Source of the DNA: Pseudonocardia sp. CNS-004
GTDB lineage: Bacteria > Actinomycetota > Actinomycetes > Mycobacteriales > Pseudonocardiaceae
Direction of reading: 5' to 3'
NCBI GenBank assembly: GCA_001942185.1
Contig: MKJV01000033.1
Location: forward strand, 98,727-162,726
Length of the DNA: 64,000 bases
Shown here: positions 18,517 through 31,358 of the stretch, piece by piece
Position numbering within the stretch: the first letter of the stretch is position 1
How the letters are laid out: each line of letters starts with the position of its first letter
Program-made: the position numbers and the translations under genes
Notes under the pieces: generated by a model
The model's input: the letters and a program-made list of their open reading frames with translations, nothing else
Told to the model about the DNA's origin: nothing
Databases searched by the model: none

Positions 18517-19236
18517 TCAGGTCCGGGAGTCCTCGGCCTGCTCGGTGAGATGCGCCGTCAGCCGGTCACGGGCCTGTTCGAGATGGGCGTTCATCCTCGT
18601 GACGGCCTGCTCGGCGTCCTGCGCCCGGATCGCGTCGAGGATGCCCGCGTGCTCGTCGGCGATCCGCCCCGGGTGGAGCAGGCGGTGCTTCTGCACCTGT
18701 GCCATGCACAGGTGCACCTCGCCCATCAGGGAGTCGTACAGGCGGGACAGCCGCGGGCTGCCCAGCGAGTCCACGAGGGCGCGGTGGAAGTCGAGATCGG
18801 TTTGGACCACGTCGGGGACCGTGAGCTCGTCGGCGAGCTCCTCGAGGCGGGCGAGTGACTCGCGTGCGCCGCGCGGTACGTGGCCGTGGTCCGCCGCCGC
18901 CGTCACGACCTGGCGCTCGATGAACCCGCGGCTGTAGTAGAGGTCCAGGACGTCGGCGACCGTCAGTAGGGGAACGGTGGCCGTCTTGTTCGTGGAACGA
19001 CGCAACAGTCCTTCGTGGACGAGGCGTTCCACGGCGGCCTTGGCCGTCGGTCGAGCCACCGAGTACTGCTCGGCGATGTCCTTCTCGGTCAACCGGGCAC
19101 CGCCCGGCAGTTCGTTGTTGAGGATGCGCGCACGGATCGCCTCGTGCAGCGCATCGACCAAGGAATGCGCCGTCAGGGCAGGCGGGGAGCCCGGGCCGGC
19201 GCCAGGCCCCGGCCCGTCCGTCGCGTCGCGTAGCAC
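18517..19236 (-). CDS. GntR-family regulator, FCD subfamily (2)
   Basis: This 239-residue regulator contains a winged helix (EKDIAEQYSVARPTAKAAVERL) and an FCD domain with TDLDFHRALVDS, DEHAGIL and MNAHLEQ, giving the Asp/His metal ligands. GTG 19236 begins the reading frame but has no clear ribosome site, so the true start could be slightly downstream. It lies between the two glycosidase transcripts. Its own upstream region holds TGTCAGACAA and TTGTCAGGCAA dyads, typical of this subfamily, and related sequence precedes both flanking promoters. Autoregulation and control of the glycosidase regulon are inferred. Confidence 0.85.
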   Translation of the reverse strand: MLRDATDGPGPGAGPGSPPALTAHSLVDALHEAIRARILNNELPGGARLTEKDIAEQYSVARPTAKAAVERLVHEGLLRRSTNKTATVPLLTVADVLDLYYSRGFIERQVVTAAADHGHVPRGARESLARLEELADELTVPDVVQTDLDFHRALVDSLGSPRLSRLYDSLMGEVHLCMAQVQKHRLLHPGRIADEHAGILDAIRAQDAEQAVTRMNAHLEQARDRLTAHLTEQAEDSRT

Positions 19237-19253
19237 GTGTCGACATTATCACG

Positions 19254-19280
19254 TGTCAGACAAGAACGATTGTCAGGCAA
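19254..19280. promoter_or_regulatory. Two GntR operator palindromes
   Basis: TGTC-A-GACA (19254-19262) is a perfect odd palindrome, and TTGTCAGGCAA (19270-19280) differs from TTGTCAGACAA by one base. Both fit the nGTCnGACn operators known for FCD-type GntR proteins. They sit 18-44 bases upstream of the GntR start and about 60 bases upstream of the rightward promoter, so one regulator could control both. A further TTGTCAG half-site is at 19319. Confidence 0.6.
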
Positions 19281-19335
19281 CGTACGCTGCCTGGTAACCA
19301 AATCTGATGCCGGATATCTTGTCAGTCCAGAACGC

Positions 19336-19365
19336 TTGACGAGCAACTGAACCGATGTCTAGCGT
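19336..19365 (+). promoter_or_regulatory. Promoter of the large glycosidase/transporter operon
   Basis: TTGACG (19336-19341) and TAGCGT (19360-19365) are spaced by 18 bases. The block from GGATA at 19312 to AGCGTC shares long identical stretches with the block at 14935-14987 in front of the first GH2 gene. The transcript would read through genes with gaps under about 105 bases for roughly 18 kb. Confidence 0.65.
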
Positions 19366-19454
19366 CACTCGCGTCATCAGGTCTTCCGTCGACGCCCGGC
19401 CGCTCTCGCGCTCTTGCAAGCAGGCATCGGGCTCCGGAGCGAGGAGCAGAACCC

Positions 19455-21529
19455 GTGCAGGAACCAGCCGAGCAGCGGTCCGGCGCTTGGTGGACGACGC
19501 CCTTCCGCGTCTTCCAGACGAACCTCCGCGAGACCGACGCCGACCTCGATGTCGACGAGGTCCTCGACCACATCGTGGGAACCGGGGCCGACACGTGGCT
19601 GCTGAACACGGCCGGAATCGTGTCGTTCTATCCGTCGGACCTGCCCTTCCAGCGGCCCAGCCCGTGGCTGTCGGGCCGGCCATCAGGCGACCTCGTAGGT
19701 GACGCGATCCGCGCGGCGCACGATCGCGGGGTCCGGGTGATCTGCCGGGTGGACCTGTCGAAGGTCGACCCCGACATCGCCGCCGAGCACCCCGACTGGT
19801 GCTTCGTGGGCCCGACGGGCAGTCCGCAGATCTACAACGGCCTGCACAGCACGTGTCCGAGCGGCGACTACTACCAGTACCGGTCGATCGACATCCTGGG
19901 CGAGGTCCTCGACCGCTACGACCCCGACGCTTCTTCTTCAACATGTTCAAGTTCAAGCAGAAGGACTACTCCGGCGGCCAGCACGGGATCTGCCAGTGCG
20001 GCAACTGCCAGACCCGGTTCGAAGAGCGGTACGGCCACGCGCTCCCCGTCGCGGAAGACCACTGCGACGAGAAGTACCAGCACTGGCTGGCCTACGCCCG
20101 CGAGACGATCAACGAGGTCAGCAACCGGATCCACGTGTTCGTCCGGGCCCGCAGGCCCGACTGCGCGGTCCTGCTGAAGGAGATCAGCGACGTCACCTTC
20201 CGGGAGGCGAACAACGCGGTCGACCGCCCCGAGCCGCTGTGGGCGCACTGGGCGGGTGAGCTGGTTCAGGAGGTCAAGGGCTCACGCCCGGACAAGCCCG
20301 TCTGCGTCAACTCGGTGATGTTCGTCGACATCCCCTACCGCTTCACCCCGGAGCAGTCCGGGCTCATGGCGCTGCACCTCCAGCAGACCGCGGCGCACGG
20401 CGGGAACCCGATGGCCTACATGCTGGGCACGCCTCCGGAGTTCAAGGCGGCGGCCTTCGACGTCGTCCGCGACTTCTTCACCTTCCACCGCGACAACCGG
20501 CGCTACTACACCGACGTCACGCCGGCGGCCCAGGTCGCGTTGGTCTCCACGCAGACGCGCGAGGAGTTCTTCGGCGAGGCCAGCACCTCCACCCACACCC
20601 AGCGTGAGCGTCGTGGCACCCACATCGCCCTGATCCGCAACCACATCCCGTTCGACATCGTCAGCCCAGAGTTCCTGGAGGCGACGGGCCCCGAGCCGCT
20701 GCTCGACCGGTTCCGGGCGATCGTGCTGCCGAGCGGCGCCACGTTGACCCCCGGCCAGGCCGCCACGATCGACGAGTACGTCCGCCTCGGCGGCGGCCTC
20801 GTCGCCACCGGCGGCGGTGGTGCGGCCCCGGAGGCCGCCGAGCTGCCGCTCGCGAGCCTGGGCGCTACGACGATCCTCGACCGGTTGTCCGGATCGGCGG
20901 TGCGCGCGGCGTACCTGCGCCCGGACGCCGAGACCGACGCGGTGCTGGAGACGGCCAAGCTCGTCGCCCTGGACCGGGCCTTCACGGTGGTCCGTCCGAA
21001 GGAGAGCGCCACCGTGGGCCTCACCCTCGTGCCGGCCGCGCGGTACGGGCCGCCGGAGAAGTGCCACTGGGACGCCGAGTCCGATCACCCCGGCCTGCTG
21101 TGGTTCGACCACGGCGAGGGCCGCACCGCGTACCTGCCCTGGCCCGTGGGTGAGCTGTTCCACGACCTGCGCATGCCGGAGCACAGCGCGCTGCTCGCGC
21201 ACGCCGTCGATGGGGTGGGCCGGGGGCGGCAGGTGACCACCTCCGCCCCGGAACAGGTCGAGATGGTCGTCAGCGGCCAGCCGGGAGCCGGACGCACCCT
21301 CGTGCACCTCATCAACTACTCCGGCCACAACGGCCGCACCTTCGGCTCGCCCCTCGACATCCACGACATCACGATCACTCTGCACGGACTGACCGGTGTA
21401 CAGCGCGCCACCGCCCTGCGCGCGGGCCGGACGCTCGCCGTCGACGTGTCGGGCGATGACACGGCGGGCGCCGTCTCCGTCACCCTGCCGGTGCTCGCCG
21501 GCTACGAGCTGATCGCCCTGGAGTCCTGA
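19455..21529 (+). CDS. GHL6-type glycoside hydrolase with beta-galactosidase trimerisation-like domain (one indel)
   Basis: After repair of one lost C near 19930 this is a 691-residue protein. The N-terminal barrel begins FRVFQTNLRETDADLD and contains GADTWLLNTAGI, the KVDPDIAAEHPDW segment and a CQCGNCQTRF cysteine pair, as in the hypothetical glycosyl hydrolase 6 (GHL6) family. The middle third has the Rossmann-like amidotransferase fold of GH42 trimerisation domains (FRAIVLPSGATLTPGQ, EYVRLGGGLVATGGGG). The C-terminus is a beta domain. No signal peptide is seen, so it acts in the cytoplasm. GTG 19455 follows GAGGAG by eight bases. Activities in this family are poorly known. Confidence 0.72.
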
Positions 21530-22616
21530 TGACTGTCAGCGAGAGCACCGCGACCGGCCCCGCCGGGGGTCCCCGGCGGCTGGACTCGGTCCTCATGACG
21601 GTCCGCTGGCCCGACGAGTACCTGGAGCGGCTGAAGAAGGCCTTCGCGCCCGCGACCGTGCACCACGTGGACGCCGGCGACCACGCTGGGATCGTCGAGG
21701 CGCTGCAGCAGGTGGATGCGGCGGTGCTGGCCGCCGACCTGGACGAACGATTCCTCGCCGCGCCCCGCCTGGGCTGGGTGCACTGCGACCACGCGGGTCT
21801 GAACAAGAGCGCGCTGCCCGGGGTCTCGAGAAGGGCATCGTCGTCACCGGGTCGGCGGGGCGGTCCGCGCCGGCGCTGGCCCAGCACGCGTTCTTCTTCG
21901 CCCTCGCGCTCACCTACGACGCCCACGGGCTGCACGACGCCCAGCGCGCGCACGGCTGGCGGGTGCTGCCCGACTACGACGACCGGCGCGCTCTCTGGGG
22001 CAAGACACTCGGTGTCGTCGGGCTGGGCCACACCGGAGCAGAGGTGGCCCTGCTGGGCCGTGCCTTCGGCATGCGGGTGCTGGCCTACCGGCGCAGCGCG
22101 GGGGAGTCGCCCGTGCCGGTCGACCGGCTCTACCGGCGCGAGGCCGGCGACTCGCTCGACGAGCTGCTGGGCGAGAGCGATCTCGTCGTGCTCGCCACCA
22201 AGCTCACCGACGAGACCCACCACCTCATCGGGGCTCGCGAGCTGGGGATCATGAAGCCGTCGGCCTACCTGGTGAACATGGCTCGCGGCGGCGTGGTGGA
22301 CGAGCAGGCGCTGGTGGCCGCGCTGGAGGCCGGCGAGATCGCCGGAGCCGGTCTCGACGTCTTCGAGCAGGAGCCGCTCCCGCTGTCCGCGCCCATCTGG
22401 TCGGCGCCGAACGTGGTGATCACCCCGCACGCCACCCCCGCGGTGCCGGACAAGCTCGACCGGTCGCTCGGGGTCGTCGCCGAGAACGTGCGGCGCTTCC
22501 GCGCCGGCGAGCCGATGCTCAACAAGCTCGAACCGACCGACGTCTACACGAAGGGTTCGACCGCGGCGGCCCACCCCGATCCGTCCGCCGCGCCTACCGC
22601 CGGTCCCCGGCAGTAG
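21529..22616 (+). CDS. D-2-hydroxyacid dehydrogenase 1 (one indel)
   Basis: This NAD-dependent D-2-hydroxyacid dehydrogenase would be 362 residues after repair of one T lost near 21825. The substrate domain carries the signature WVHCDHAGLNKSAL shared with the paralogues at 28.2 and 34.1 kb. The cofactor domain has GLGHTGAE, with the catalytic Arg in NMARGG, Glu in DVFEQEP and His in TPHATP. Start and previous stop overlap by one base (TGATG). The C-terminal 20 residues are a low-complexity Ala/Pro tail not present in the paralogues. It probably interconverts a 2-keto acid and a D-2-hydroxy acid derived from the glycoside. Confidence 0.82.
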
Positions 22617-22652
22617 CCCGCCTCGACAGTCCACCACACCCCGGAGACGACC

Positions 22653-24233
22653 ATGAGCAGATCCAGGCGACGTCGCCTGCTACCCGTCCTCGGCATCGCC
22701 GCGTCGCTGGCCCTGGTGGCCTCGTGCGGCGGGGCCGGAGCCGGAACCGGGGACTCCGGCACGACGGTGACGATCGCGTTCCAGACCGAGCCGGAGAACG
22801 TCGAGCCCTGCAACAGCCAGGACGCGCGCGCCGTCGTCCTGCGGCACAACGTCGTGCAGCCGCTGACGGACCTGGACCCGAACACGAGCGACCTGATCCC
22901 GGAGCTCGCCCTGTCGTGGGAACGCCAGGATCCCACGACCTGGATCTTCAAGCTGCGTCCCGGCGTGACGTTCCACGACGGCGCGCCGTTCAACGCCGCG
23001 GCCGCGGTCTTCGGGCTCAACCGCACCCTCAACGAGAAGGCGCTCGAGGAGTGCACGACGCGGGGCAAGGTCAACACCAAGGTCACGCCGTCGGTGGTGG
23101 ACGACCTGACGCTCAAGGTCGTCACCGACGAGCCCGACCCGATCCTCCCGCGTGAGCTCAGCTATGTGGACCTCGTCTCGCCGAACACCCCGGCCACCGA
23201 GTACACCGATCACCCGATCGGCACCGGGCCGTACACGTGGGGCAGCTGGAACCGCGGGCAGTTCCTCGAGATCAACCGCTGGGACGGGTACTGGGGTGAC
23301 AAGCCCGCCGCGACGAAGGTCCGCGTCGTGGCGCGCACGGAGGCCTCGGTGCGGGCGAACATGGTCAAGACCGGTGAGGCCGACATCGCCTTCCCCGTGG
23401 CCGAAGCCGACGCCACGCAGGACGACCGCACTCGCCCGTTCACCGAGAACCGGGTCTTCTTCCTGCGCCTGCCGATCCAGACGGCGCCGTTCACCGACCT
23501 GCGGGTCCGGCAGGCGGTCTCGTACGCGATCAACAAGGACCAGCTCGCCTCGGCGATCATGAAGCGGACCGGCCGGCCCGCCGCCCAGATCGTCACGGAG
23601 ACCGTCAACGGGTTCGTGCCCGGCTACCAGGGCCTGCCCTTCGACCCGGCGAAGGCCAAGGAGCTCGTGGCCGCCGCGAGGGCCGACGGGGTGCCCGTGG
23701 GCGCCCCCGTGGACCTCGTGACCGAGGCCGGCAAGTTCGCCGGGTCCGACGAGATCGTGCAAGCCGTCCAGCAGATGCTGCGCGACGCCGGGCTCAACGT
23801 GAACATGCGGGCGGTGGAGCTCGGCGCGTGGCGGGAGCTGCTGTTCAAACCGGCCGGGCCGGAGCCGAGCACGTTCGGCCCGTTCCCGCCGCACCAGACG
23901 CCCACCATCCTCACCGTCTCGCACGACAACGTGGCGGGCGACGCAGCCTTCACCTTCCCGACCTACCTCACCAGCAGGGGCTGCTGCACCACGGCGAACT
24001 CGCCCGCGGTGGACCAGCTGGTGGCCCAGGCGCAGGCGGCGGAGGGCGACGAGCGCGCCCGGCTCTTCCAGCAGGCGGCGCAGACCGAGTACACGCAGGA
24101 GAACGCGCTGGTGCCGCTGGTCGAGCAGCTCAGCCTGATGCTCGTCTCCGACCGCATCGAGTACCAGCCCAACGGACTCACCGGCGCGCAGCTGCTGCTG
24201 AAGGACGTGTCCTTCACCGCGCCCAGCCCCTGA
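22653..24233 (+). CDS. ABC transporter substrate-binding lipoprotein, family 5
   Basis: This complete 526-residue family 5 receptor has an arginine-rich signal peptide and the lipobox LVASCGG. It carries TWIFKLRPGVTFHDGAPF and the VRQAVSYAINKDQ segment. It is clearly paralogous to the orphan receptor at 10.6-12.1 kb; both have the GDAAFTFP motif followed by a Gly-Cys-Cys pair near the C-terminal third, possibly a vicinal disulfide at the ligand site. The four genes behind it supply permeases and ATPases. Family 5 receptors bind peptides but also oligosaccharides and glycosides, which fits this locus better. Confidence 0.87.
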   Translation: MSRSRRRRLLPVLGIAASLALVASCGGAGAGTGDSGTTVTIAFQTEPENVEPCNSQDARAVVLRHNVVQPLTDLDPNTSDLIPELALSWERQDPTTWIFKLRPGVTFHDGAPFNAAAAVFGLNRTLNEKALEECTTRGKVNTKVTPSVVDDLTLKVVTDEPDPILPRELSYVDLVSPNTPATEYTDHPIGTGPYTWGSWNRGQFLEINRWDGYWGDKPAATKVRVVARTEASVRANMVKTGEADIAFPVAEADATQDDRTRPFTENRVFFLRLPIQTAPFTDLRVRQAVSYAINKDQLASAIMKRTGRPAAQIVTETVNGFVPGYQGLPFDPAKAKELVAAARADGVPVGAPVDLVTEAGKFAGSDEIVQAVQQMLRDAGLNVNMRAVELGAWRELLFKPAGPEPSTFGPFPPHQTPTILTVSHDNVAGDAAFTFPTYLTSRGCCTTANSPAVDQLVAQAQAAEGDERARLFQQAAQTEYTQENALVPLVEQLSLMLVSDRIEYQPNGLTGAQLLLKDVSFTAPSP

Positions 24234-24263
24234 TCGGACGCTCTCGACGGAGACGAGCTCATC

Positions 24264-25180
24264 ATGGTTCTGTTCCTGCGACGACGGGTGCTCTCCAGCG
24301 TGGTGGCGCTGCTGGGGGTGACGATCGTCGTCTTCTTCCTCGCCCGGCTCACCGGCAGTCCCGCGCTGGTGTACCTGCCCCAGGGCGCGTCGGCAGAGGC
24401 GATCGCCGACTTCAACGCCGCCAACGGCTACGACCGGCCGCTGGTCGAGCAGTTCTTCTCCTTCCTCGGGGGGATCTTGCGGCTCGACTTCGGCGAGTCC
24501 GTCTGGCAGCAGCGGCCGGCCGCGACCGTCGTGCTGGAGTCGATGCCGCAGACCCTGCTGCTCGCCTTCGTCGCGATGAGTCTGTCGCTGGTGGTGTCGG
24601 TGGTGCTGGGCACGCTCTCGGCCTGCACGCCTTCAAGGCCACCGACAAGACCATCTCGTTCGTCTCGCTGGGGCTGGCCAGCATCCCGGAGTTCTGGTTC
24701 GCGCTCGTCGGGATCCTCATCGTCGCGGTGAACCTCGGCCTGGTGCCGACGTCGGGTCAGTCGGGCCCGAGCTCGTGGGTGCTCCCCGTGGCCACGCTCA
24801 TGCTGGGCCCGGTCGGGGTGCTGACCCAGGTGGTGCGCGCAGCGATGATCGAGGCGATGCACTCCGGCTACGTGCAGAACGCGCGGGCCCGCGGCTACAC
24901 GCGCTGGCGGCTGGCCCTGCGTCACGCACTGCGCAACGCCACGCTGCCGATCATCACCGTCGCCGGCGACAAGGCGTCCGGCATGGTCAACGGCGTCATC
25001 ATCGTCAGCACGGTCTTCGCCTGGCCCGGCGTCGGAGCGGTCATGGTCCGCGCCGTGCTCAACCGGGACTTCGTCGTCATCCAAGCGGGAGTCTTCGTGA
25101 TCGGAGTGGCGGTCATCCTCCTCAACGTCCTGGTGGACACCTTGTACGCCGTCGCCGACCCGCGGATCCGGGTGTCGTGA
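24264..25180 (+). CDS. ABC permease, DppB type (one indel)
   Basis: This permease would be 305 residues after restoring one G near 24625. The first part holds the N-terminal helix (VLSSVVALLGVTIVVFFLARL) and the periplasmic loop; the second carries the EAA loop EAMHSGYVQNARARGYT and the usual C-terminal LLNVLVDTLYAVADPRIR. The stop TGA shares its last base with the start of the DppC-type partner. It forms the transmembrane channel with that partner. Confidence 0.85.
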
Positions 25181-26228
25181 TGGACCGATCTGTGACACGC
25201 GACGAACCGCAGGGGACGGCGCGGAAGGAAGCAGTGCCGGACCGACCGCTGTCCACCGCGGCGCCGGTGGGCGAGGCCGCGGTGGACAGCGGCCAGCACG
25301 CCGAGGAGGGCGGACAGCCGGCGGAGCGGATGTCGCGGTCCGGCGCTCCTCGGTGGGCCCGGCTGCGGATCCTCGTGAAGATGCCGCTGCCGCTGACCGC
25401 GGCGATCCTGCTGGTGCTGCTCACCGTGGTCGCGGTGGTCGGCCCCATGCTGGCGGCCGACGTCGCCGAGCGTCAGGACCTCGACCTGCGGTTCGTCGCG
25501 CCCTTCGACCTGTCCCACGGGTGGCTCTACGTCCTCGGTGGCGACGCGCTCGGGCGCAGTGTCCTCGCGCAGCTCGCCGTCGGGGCCCGGGCCACCTTCC
25601 TGGTGGCGGGCTGTGCCGTGGCGCTGGCGGCGGTGATCGGGTTCCTGGTGGGGCTGGTCTGCGGGTACCGCGGCGGCTGGCTGGACGCGTCGATCATGCG
25701 CATCGCGGACGTGCTGGCCACGCTGCCGTCCCTGCTACTGGCCCTCGCCGTGCTGTTCGTGCTCTCGCCCGACATGACGAATCTGATCGCCGTCCTCGCC
25801 GTGACCAGGCTGCCGGTCTACATGCGCGTGGCGCGAGCGCAGGCCCTCGAGGTGCGGGAGCGGGTGTTCATCGAGGCGGCCCGGGCGATCGGCGCCACGC
25901 CGTCGCGGATCATCCTCCGAGCGTCCGGCCGCTGGTCACCCCGACCATTCTGACCGTGTCCATGCTGGAGCTGGCACAGGTCATGCTCGCGGCCGCCGGC
26001 CTCAGTTTCCTCGGCGTCGGGCTGCAACGCCCGGACATCGACTGGGGCACGATGGTCGCCGAGGGCCGCAACGTGCTGGCCGACGCCTGGTGGGTGACGG
26101 TCTTCCCCGGTCTCGCGGTGGTGGTCACCGCGCTCGCGGCGAACATCCTCTCGAACTGGATGCGCGCCGCCGGCGACCCGCTGCAGGGCGGTCTGCTGGC
26201 CGCCTCGACCCTCAAGCAGGAGACGTGA
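25180..26228 (+). CDS. ABC permease, DppC type (one indel)
   Basis: This is the second permease of the Dpp/Opp-type importer, about 349 residues after restoring a G near 25919. It has an unusually long, hydrophilic N-terminal tail of about 65 residues before the first helix (PLPLTAAILLVLLTVVAVVGP). The EAA loop is EAARAIGATPSRIILR and the C-terminal half has AAGLSFLGVGLQRPDIDWG. It overlaps both neighbours by one base. Confidence 0.85.
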
Positions 26229-27271
26229 TGGCCGCCATCAGCGGGCTCGTCCCGCGCACCGCCGGAGCGCGCCAGGAGGCCGCTGGACCACTGCTGCAGG
26301 TGGCTGACCTCGAGGTCGACTTCCGCACCGCCCGCGGCACCACCCACGCCGTACGGGGAGTGGATTTCTCGTTGGAGCCGGGGGAGAGCCTCGCGATCCT
26401 CGGCGAGAGCGGCTCGGGCAAGACCGTCACCGGCCGGGGCATTCTCGGCCTGGTCGACCCGCCGGGCCGGGTGCGCGGGTCCGTCCGGTTCGACGGGCGC
26501 GAGATCGTCGGCAGCAGCGACGCCGAGCTGCGCGAGATCCGTGGGCCGGGGATGGCGACGGTGTTCCAGGACTCCCTGGACAGCCTCAACCCCGTCTTCA
26601 CCGTGGGGGCACAGCTCGCGGAGATCTTCCGGGTCCGGCTCGGCTGGTCACGCCACGATGCGCGGGGCGAGGCGGTGCGCCTGATGGCGGAGGTCGGCAT
26701 CCCGGCGGCCGAGGACCGGCTGAACGACTACCCCCACCAGTTCTCAGGGGGCATGCGCCAGCGCATCTGCATCGCGATGGCCATCGCGCTCAAGCCGCAG
26801 CTGCTCATCGCCGACGAGCCGACGACCGCCCTGGACGCCACCGTGCAGGCCGGCATCCTCGAGCTCATCCGGCGCCTGCAGGTCGAGCACGACATGGCGC
26901 TCATCTTCGTGACCCACGACCTCGCGTCGCCCGTGCGGTGGCCGACCGGCTCGCCGTGATGTACGCGGGGCAGATCCTCGAGGAAGGGCCGATCGAGGCG
27001 CTCTACACGCGCGCGGCGCACCCGTACACGCGGGCGCTGCTGCACTCCCACCCGGCGGCCGTGTCGTCGTGGCGGGACCTGCGGCCCATCGCGGGCAGCC
27101 CGCCCAACACGACCACCACGATCCCCGGCTGCGCGTTCCACACCCGATGCCCGATCGCGCGGGAGCGGTGCCGCGACGATGTCCCGCCGCTCTACGACGT
27201 GATCGGAGGCCTGCCCGTGGTCCCCGCCGCGCCCCGCCGCAGCCGCTGCCACTACTTCGAGGAGGTGCTCG

Positions 27272-27285
<14 letters not shown>
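26228..27285 (+). CDS. ABC ATPase, DppD type (one indel)
   Basis: This ATP-binding subunit would be 352 residues after restoring one G near 26925. Walker A is GESGSGKT, the signature FSGGMRQR and Walker B LLIADEP, with the switch His in FVTHDLA. The oligopeptide/dipeptide-type C-terminal extension with [14 protein letters not shown] is present. It couples ATP hydrolysis to import with the DppF-like partner, whose gene starts 14 bases before its stop. Confidence 0.87.
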
Positions 27286-28144
<859 letters not shown>

Positions 28145-28158
28145 CCGCTCCCCGCACG

Positions 28159-28190
28159 GCTCGGCCCGGTGCGGTTGCACAGGGCCGAGC
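28159..28190 (+). terminator. Hairpin after the Dpp-type transporter genes
   Basis: A perfect nine-base inverted repeat, GCTCGGCCC (28159-28167) and GGGCCGAGC (28182-28190), flanks a 14-base loop. There is no T-run, so it may be a weak terminator, an attenuator or an mRNA-stabilising 3' structure that lowers expression of the downstream dehydrogenase and sugar-transporter genes. Confidence 0.4.
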
Positions 28191-28245
28191 GTCCACCTCA
28201 CCCCGAGCTCCACCCCGTCTCCGTGATCCCCAGGAGGAGCGTTCC

Positions 28246-29272
28246 GTGACCGGTGCACCCACGACCATCCGCGCGGTGCTCGCCACCGTGCCCTACACCG
28301 GCTGGCACCTGGCGGAGCTGCGCGCTGCCTTCGACGGCGCGGAGTTCGTCCACGCCGACTGGCGGGACGACGCGGCGATCGCCGAAGCGCTGACCTACGT
28401 CGACGTCGCGGTGCTCAAGGCTGACCTCGACGCGCGGTTCCTGACCGCGCCCAAGCTGAAGTGGGTGCACTGCGACCACTCCGGCCTGAACCGCTCGGCC
28501 CTGCCGGAGGTGTTCGAGCGCGGGCTCATGGTCACCGGGTCCGCGGGCCGGGCCGCGCCCCGCGCTCGCGCACCACGCCTTCTTCTTCATCCTCTCGCTG
28601 GTCTACGAGGGCCCCGCGCTGTACGACGAGCAGCGCCGGCACTCCTGGCGGGGACTCCCGAGCTACCGGGACCTGCGCGGTGTGTACGGCAAGACGCTCG
28701 GCGTGGTGGGGCTCGGACACACCGGCGCGGAGGTCGCCGCGCTGGCGAAGGCGTTCGGTATGCGCGTGCTCGGCTACGGCAAGCGGGCCGATGTCGAGCC
28801 GCCGAACCTCGACCGCTACTACAGCGCGGAGGCGGGTGACGGCCTGGACGGCCTGCTGTCGGAGAGCGACTTCGTGGTGCTCACGGTCCGGCTCACCGAT
28901 CGGACCCGGGGGATGATCGGCGAGCCCGAGCTGACGATCATGAAGCCGACCGCGCGGCTGATCAACCTGGCCCGCGGGCCCGTCGTCGACGAGGCGGCCC
29001 TGGTCACGGCCCTGCACGACGGCACGATCGCCGGCGCCGGCCTGGACGTCTTCGAGCAGGAGCCGTTACCTGCGGACGCGGCCGTCTGGGACGCGCCGAA
29101 CACCGTTCTGACCCCGCACGTCACCGCGGAGATGCCCGACCTCACCGCGCGCTCGCTCGAGATCATCTCCGAGAACGCGCGGCGCTACCGGGCGGGCCAC
29201 CCCCTGCTCAACCTCCTGACGCCGGACGACGTCTACACCGAACCGGCTCCCGCGGCCCGTGCCGGGCACTGA
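28246..29272 (+). CDS. D-2-hydroxyacid dehydrogenase 2 (one indel)
   Basis: This second paralogue would be 341 residues after removing one extra C near 28560. The substrate domain has WVHCDHSGLNRSAL, followed by the helix PALAHHAFFFILSL and the NAD motif GLGHTGAE. Catalytic Arg lies in NLARGP, Glu in DVFEQEP and His in TPHVTAEMPD. GTG 28246 has a strong AGGAGG eight bases upstream. It separates the peptide-type transporter from the aldo/keto reductase and sugar transporter. Confidence 0.82.
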
Positions 29273-29323
29273 TCCTCCGCCCGGCCCGCCGCCTCGACCG
29301 CACCCACCCAGCGAGGAGCCACC

Positions 29324-30355
<1,032 letters not shown>

Positions 30356-30396
30356 GAAACCCGCCCTTTCGTCGACCGTCAAAGGAGACGTCGCGC

Positions 30397-31358
30397 ATGG
30401 CTTCGCAGGGCATCCTCCGAATGACCTTCCCGCGGGATCCAACTCGTCGCGGTGTCACAGGTCCGGTCGGGAGCACGGTGCGCTCCGGCGCGTGGCATGG
30501 CTCTTCCTGATCCCGTGGCTGGTCGGGATCGGGGGAATCACGCTCGGGCCGATGATCGCCTCGCTCTACCTCTCGTTCACCGACTACAACCTGCTGGGAC
30601 GGCGCAACTTCGTCGGTCTGGAGAACTACGTCCGCGCGTTCTCCGACGACCCGCGCTTCGTTCACGCCGCCACGGTGACGCTCGAGTACGTTCTGATCTC
30701 CGTGCCGTTGCAGCTGGCGTTCGCATTGGCGATCGCCGTGCTGCTCAACAGGGGCCTCCGCGGCCTCGCGCTGTACCGGTCGGTGTACTACCTGCCATCG
30801 CTCCTCGGGTCGTCGGTTGCGATCGCGCTGCTGTGGCGCCAGATCTTCGGTTCCGAGGGCCTGGTGAACCAGGCGCTCGCGGCCGCCGGGCTCACCGGGA
30901 TGCCGAACTGGATCGCCACCCCGGAGTTCGCGCTCGGGACTCTCATCGTGCTGAACGTCTGGACGTTCGGCTCTCCGATGATCATCTTCTTGGCCGGCCT
31001 GCGACAGGTCCCTCACGAGCTGTACGAGGCTGCGGCCGTGGATGGGGCGGGAGCCTGGACGCGGTTCTGGCGGATCACGATCCCGCTGCTCAGCCCGGTC
31101 ATCTTCTTCAACCTGGTACTGCAGATGATCCACTCGTTCCAGGCGTTCACGCAGGCCTACATCATCAGCGGCGGAACGGGACAGCCCGTCGACTCGACCC
31201 TGTTCTACACGCTGTACCTCTATCAGAAGGCCTTCACCGACTTCGACATGGGATACGCCTCCGCGATGGCCTGGATCCTGCTCCTCGTCATCGCGTTGTT
31301 CACCTGGCTGGCGTTCGGAACATCCCGAAAATGGGTGTTCTACGCGGGGGAGAAGTGA
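30397..31358 (+). CDS. CUT1 sugar ABC permease, MalF type (1; one indel)
   Basis: This sugar permease subunit would be 320 residues if one G is restored in the GGG at about 30470. The ATG 30397 has AAAGGAG upstream, and the repaired frame runs into WLFLIPWLVGIGG, the first helix. Without repair, translation would have to start at GTG 30492, which has no ribosome site. It has the EAA motif EAAAVDGAGAWTRFWRITIPLL. The stop overlaps the MalG-type start by one base. Confidence 0.8.
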
